From NCBI GenBank assembly GCA_964370855.1, contig CAYJMF010000160.1, positions 1 through 8,674 of the forward strand: a stretch of 8,674 nt of DNA. Direction: 5' to 3'. Origin of the DNA: JAKLKS01 sp964370855 (lineage in GTDB: Bacteria > Planctomycetota > JAJSAM01 > JAKLKS01). Positions within the stretch are counted from its first letter, which is position 1; each line of letters starts with the position of its first letter. The notes under the pieces were generated by a model. It ran no database searches and had not been told where the DNA came from. It saw only the letters and a program-made list of their open reading frames with translations. Shown in pieces: positions 5,690 through 8,674 of this stretch. The translations under genes and the position numbers were made by a program.

Positions 5690-8674
5690 GAGGGGCCGCG
5701 CTCCTCCTCGCGGCGGCCCTGGCCGCGGCGCCGCCCTCCCCGCCCGCCGCCGCCGGGGAACCCGCCGTCGTGGAGGTCCGGGTGGTTTCCTACGACCGCC
5801 CCGGGGCCGGGAGCCCGGTGCCCGGGGCGCGGGTCGGGGCGATGCGCGCCGCCGGGGAGGGCCCCTTCGACCCCGAGGCGGTGCTGCGCGCCGCGCCCTC
5901 CGCCGCCGGGGAGGACGGGAGTGTTCGCGTCGCGGCGCCGGCGGGGGAGGGGCGGATCCTCCTCGCCGCCGCGGCCTCGGGATTCGCGCCGGGCCTCGCG
6001 TGGGTCCCCCCGGGGGAGGGCGGTCCCGTGGTCCTCGCGCTTCGCCGCGGCGCCGCGACGGCCTTCGTCGTCGAGGGGCGGGGGGCCGGGGAGGGACCTC
6101 CCGCTCCCGTCGGGGGCGCCCTCCTCCGGCTGACGCCCGCGGCGGGCTACGAGGCGGAGGGGACGCCGCGCCTCCTCCGCGTCCTTGGCGCCGACGCCGG
6201 GGGGCGGGGTTCCCTCCCGGACCTCGCCGTGGGCCCCTTCTTCGATCTCGAGGTGCGGGCCCCGGGGTGGGCCTCCCGCCGCATCCCCTTCGTCCTCGCC
6301 GGGGGGGCGGAGGTGCGGGCGACCCTCGAGCCCGCGGGCCGCCTCTCGGGCCGCGTCGTCGCCGTGCCCGGCGGTGCCCCCGTGGCCGGGGCCCGGGTGG
6401 CCGCCGGGGGGGCCGCCGCCGCCACGGAGGCCGACGGGACCTTCCTCCTCGAGGACCTCCCCCCGGGCACCTTCCCCGTGGAGGTCGCCCGCGAGGGGAT
6501 GCTCGCCGTGGACCGCCCCCTCGTCCGCATCGAGGCGGGGCGCACCGCCTCCGTGGCCGACCTCCGCCTCGCCCGCCTCGGGTCCGTGGCCGTCCTGCTG
6601 CGCCGCGCCGACGGGACCCCCGTGGCCGGCGCCGCGCTGCGCCTTCTCCCCGCGGAGGGGGCCCCGGCCCCGCCGGGCCCGCCCGCCGCCGCCCTCTCCG
6701 GCCCCGACGGGAGGGCCCGCCTCGCCCCCGTGGCCGCCGCCGCGGGCCACCGCGTGCTGGTGGAGCCGGAGCCCCCCCTCGCCCCGCGGGTGACCGGCGC
6801 CTTCGCCCTCCTCCCGGGAGAGGCCTTCGACCTCGGCCTCCTCGTCCTCGACGGGGGCGGCTTCCTCGGGGGCACGGTGCTGGGGCCCGACGGCTTCCCC
6901 GCGGCGGGGGCGGAGGTGACGCTCTTCGACGGCGGGGAGGACCCCCTCCGCGCCGCCGCCGACCCCGCCGCCGGGGGGCCGCTCAGGCGCACCGTCCCCT
7001 GCGCCCCCGACGGGACCTTCCTCCTCGATCGGGTCCCCGCAGGCTCCCGCTCCCTCCTCGCCCGGGCCCCGGGGCGCCTCCCCGCGACCCTCACCCGGAT
7101 CCCGGTGGCCGCCGGGGCGGGGCGGCGGGACCTCGCCCTGGTGCTCCGCGCCGGCCTCTCCCTCGAGGGGGTCCTCCTCGACGCCGACGGCGCGCCCGTC
7201 GTGGACGCCCTCCTCACCGTCCTCCGTCCGCCCCTCAACGCCGAGGGGGGGCGGGCGCGCACAGGCCAGGGCGGCGTCTTCCGCATGGAGGGGCTCGATC
7301 CCGGCGCCGTCCGCCTCCGCGTCCTCCTCCCCGGGGAGCCCTTCCCCGATCCCCTGCGCCCGCTCTTCGATGTCGTCGTCCCCTCGGCGGGGAACGAGAT
7401 CCGGCTCCCCGCGAGCCTCCCCGTGGAGGGGATCGTGGAGGACCCCTCCGGGGAGGAGCCGCGGGGCGTCGTCGTGGTGCTGCGCCTCGAGGGCGGCGAA
7501 CCCGGGGGGACCCTCCTCGAGACGGCCCGGGAGGTGGAGCGCCTCCCCGTGCCCGCGGGGGGCGCCTTCGCGACGCGCCCCCTCCCCGAGGGCCGCTACC
7601 GGCTCCGCGTCGAGAGCCCCGACGGCCGCGTCGCCGTGGCCGACGCCGAGGTCGCCGCCGGCGCCGCCCCCCGCGTCGTCCTCGTCCTCGCCTCGGGCTC
7701 CTCCGTGCGGGGCCGCGTCGTCACGGGGCCCGTGGTGCGGGACGTCGGCCGCGTCTCCATCCGGCTCCTCCTCGGAGGGCGGGCCGAGGCGGCGCTCCCC
7801 CCCGCGGCCATGGAGGAGGACGGCTCCTTCGCCCTTAACGGCGTGCCCGCGGGGGAGCACGACCTCGTGGTCTCCCTCCCGGGCCTCGCGCCGGTGGTGC
7901 TCCGCCACCTCGCCGTGAGCCCCGAGGGGGGCGTGGTGGACGTGGGGGACGTGCTCCTCGGCCAGGGGACGACGCTGCGGGTGCGCGTCCACGACGAATC
8001 CCGGGCTCCGCTCCCCGGGGTCGTGGCGGCGGTGGCGGACGGCACGGGGCTCCGCCGGGAGGAGACCACCGGGGGGGCGGGGCTCGCCCTCTTCCCGGGC
8101 CTCGCCGCGGGGCCCCATCTCGTCGAGGTGCGCCTCCCCGCGGGGGCCATCCTCCGCCGCCCCGTGGACGTCCCCCCGGACGGGGAGATCGAGGAGGTCT
8201 TCGACCTCGGCCTCGACCCGCCGGGCACCGTGACGGTGCGCCGCGGCGGCGGCCCCGTGCCCGGGGCGGCGGTCCGCGTCCTCGACGCCGTGCGCGGCGC
8301 CGGGGACTACGCCGGGTCCGCGGAGGTGGTGGCGGACCACCGCGGCATCGCCCGGGTGCCGGGGCTCCCCGAGGGGCCGGTGCTCGTGGAGGTGACGCCG
8401 GCGGGGGAGCCGCCGGTGCTCCTCTCCCTCGTGGCGCGGGGCGGGGCCCTCGAAGTGCTCCTCCCCGAGGACGGCATCGAGGGGCGGGTCGCCGGCGCCG
8501 CCGACGGGAAGGGGGTCCCGGGGGCCGTGGTCAGGGCCTTCGCGCTCATGGCCGGCGAGGGGGAGGTGGCGGAGGCGCTGCGGCGGCGCGGCGTAGCCCG
8601 CGCCCCCCCCCGGGCGGGGGGGTTACCCGTACCCAACCACCCCCCCGGGGGGTGGGGGGTGGAGGCCACCCGGG
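5686..8674 (+). CDS. Large exported protein of carboxypeptidase-regulatory-like repeats (3' end missing)
   Basis: The frame opens with ATG at 5686, with GGAGG 5 nt upstream and an ATGA overlap with tsaE, and stays open for 996 codons to the window end. Residues 1-23 look like a Sec signal peptide: MRG, a hydrophobic Ala/Leu stretch, then PAAA before Gly24. The rest is about ten beta-sandwich units of 80-100 residues in the CarboxypepD_reg/transthyretin-like style. Each has a turn like PVxGAxV (clear at 44, 141, 232, 312, 405, 504, 775, 857 and 945), often followed 15-40 residues later by a DGxF-x5-LPxG-type strand (250-261, 442-453, 529-540, 712-723). No enzyme active site or membrane anchor is visible in the part present. 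Such proteins are usually secreted or cell-surface; a structural or carbohydrate/protein-binding role is a guess. Composition is extreme: one Lys (942), one Cys (439), very rich in Ala, Gly, Pro, Arg, Val and Leu. The last 28 codons or so are doubtful. Confidence 0.85.
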   Translation, partial: MRGAALLLAAALAAAPPSPPAAAGEPAVVEVRVVSYDRPGAGSPVPGARVGAMRAAGEGPFDPEAVLRAAPSAAGEDGSVRVAAPAGEGRILLAAAASGFAPGLAWVPPGEGGPVVLALRRGAATAFVVEGRGAGEGPPAPVGGALLRLTPAAGYEAEGTPRLLRVLGADAGGRGSLPDLAVGPFFDLEVRAPGWASRRIPFVLAGGAEVRATLEPAGRLSGRVVAVPGGAPVAGARVAAGGAAAATEADGTFLLEDLPPGTFPVEVAREGMLAVDRPLVRIEAGRTASVADLRLARLGSVAVLLRRADGTPVAGAALRLLPAEGAPAPPGPPAAALSGPDGRARLAPVAAAAGHRVLVEPEPPLAPRVTGAFALLPGEAFDLGLLVLDGGGFLGGTVLGPDGFPAAGAEVTLFDGGEDPLRAAADPAAGGPLRRTVPCAPDGTFLLDRVPAGSRSLLARAPGRLPATLTRIPVAAGAGRRDLALVLRAGLSLEGVLLDADGAPVVDALLTVLRPPLNAEGGRARTGQGGVFRMEGLDPGAVRLRVLLPGEPFPDPLRPLFDVVVPSAGNEIRLPASLPVEGIVEDPSGEEPRGVVVVLRLEGGEPGGTLLETAREVERLPVPAGGAFATRPLPEGRYRLRVESPDGRVAVADAEVAAGAAPRVVLVLASGSSVRGRVVTGPVVRDVGRVSIRLLLGGRAEAALPPAAMEEDGSFALNGVPAGEHDLVVSLPGLAPVVLRHLAVSPEGGVVDVGDVLLGQGTTLRVRVHDESRAPLPGVVAAVADGTGLRREETTGGAGLALFPGLAAGPHLVEVRLPAGAILRRPVDVPPDGEIEEVFDLGLDPPGTVTVRRGGGPVPGAAVRVLDAVRGAGDYAGSAEVVADHRGIARVPGLPEGPVLVEVTPAGEPPVLLSLVARGGALEVLLPEDGIEGRVAGAADGKGVPGAVVRAFALMAGEGEVAEALRRRGVARAPPRAGGLPVPNHPPGGWGVEATR
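6433..6452 (+). repeat. Exact 20-nt direct repeat, copy 1
   Basis: The 20 bases encoding DGTFLL and the first two bases of the next codon are identical to 7009-7028. Both copies fall in the same structural place, the DGxF strand of two repeat units of the large exported protein. Restricted codon choice in this genome could produce the match as easily as recent duplication. Confidence 0.7.
7009..7028 (+). repeat. Exact 20-nt direct repeat, copy 2
   Basis: Second copy of the repeat at 6433-6452, 576 nt downstream and in the same reading frame, starting the DGTFLLDRVPAG strand of a later unit. The flanks differ (GAC CTC versus CGG GTC a few bases on), so the identity is local. Confidence 0.7.
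8591..8674. other. Homopolymer- and palindrome-rich window end, doubtful sequence
   Basis: The last 84 bases consist largely of C and G runs. They include a C9 and G7 pair around 8603-8622 and a 19-nt palindrome at 8637-8655 (CCACCCCCC, one base, GGGGGGTGG). Codons that are rare elsewhere in the gene (GTA, TTA, GTA) cluster here. The frame of the large exported protein stays open and the final VEATR could start a normal strand, so part of it may be real. The mixture resembles an error-prone contig end. Confidence 0.6.

Noticed and set aside
6000..7838. 612-codon plus-strand frame inside the large exported gene
   Set aside because: It is almost wholly Arg, Gly and Pro, as expected from the +1 frame of G/C-ending codons; the other frame carries the signal peptide and regular repeat units.
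5446..8340. 964-codon open frame on the minus strand opposite the large exported gene and tsaE
   Set aside because: Its translation is low-complexity Gly/Arg/Glu/His-rich with no domain. Long antisense frames are expected where stop codons are rare because of GC content, and it lies opposite clear motifs of tsaE and the repeat protein.
5686..8674. CRISPR-like or satellite repeats within the large gene
   Set aside because: The periodicity is at protein level, with divergent 80-100-residue units; apart from short shared stretches there are no identical repeats with spacers.

Overview
This is an extremely GC-rich bacterial window: by eye about four bases in five are G or C, and almost every codon of the real genes ends in G or C. 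It encodes housekeeping genes (dapB, a thiE-thiL fusion, tsaE), a SulP-type anion transporter, a DUSP23-like phosphatase, and a very large exported protein made of repeated carboxypeptidase-regulatory-like beta-sandwich units. High GC plus long CarboxypepD_reg-type repeat proteins suggests an uncultured bacterium of the Acidobacteriota, Planctomycetota, Myxococcota or Eisenbacteria/Krumholzibacteria kind. No marker here fixes the phylum. Both ends are low-complexity C/G runs, so the window looks like a complete short metagenomic contig with poor-quality ends.

Layout: 1-60 is an almost pure C run. A SulP-STAS-cNMP three-domain transporter gene runs on the minus strand up to about 2306 (or 2378). 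A short divergent intergenic region (about 2307-2427) holds the most AT-containing non-coding stretch and probably the promoters for both directions. From 2428 to the right end, everything is one tight plus-strand gene cluster: DUSP23-like phosphatase, dapB (4 nt overlap), thiE-thiL fusion (20 nt overlap), tsaE (11 nt overlap), then the large secreted repeat protein (4 nt overlap), which runs off the window without a stop after 996 codons.

The overlapping junctions imply cotranscription and translational coupling. The functions are unrelated: lysine/diaminopimelate synthesis, thiamine diphosphate synthesis, tRNA t6A modification, and an exported repeat protein. I see no defence system, CRISPR array, insertion sequence, tRNA or rRNA. 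The points that stand out are: (i) a ThiE domain fused to an intact ThiL but with most of its substrate-anchoring residues replaced; (ii) a short island of A/T-ending codons with an 11-bp palindrome near the end of that gene, just upstream of tsaE; (iii) a eukaryote-like DUSP23 phosphatase leading the cluster from a GTG without a Shine-Dalgarno; (iv) the repeat protein, which has one lysine and one cysteine in 996 residues.
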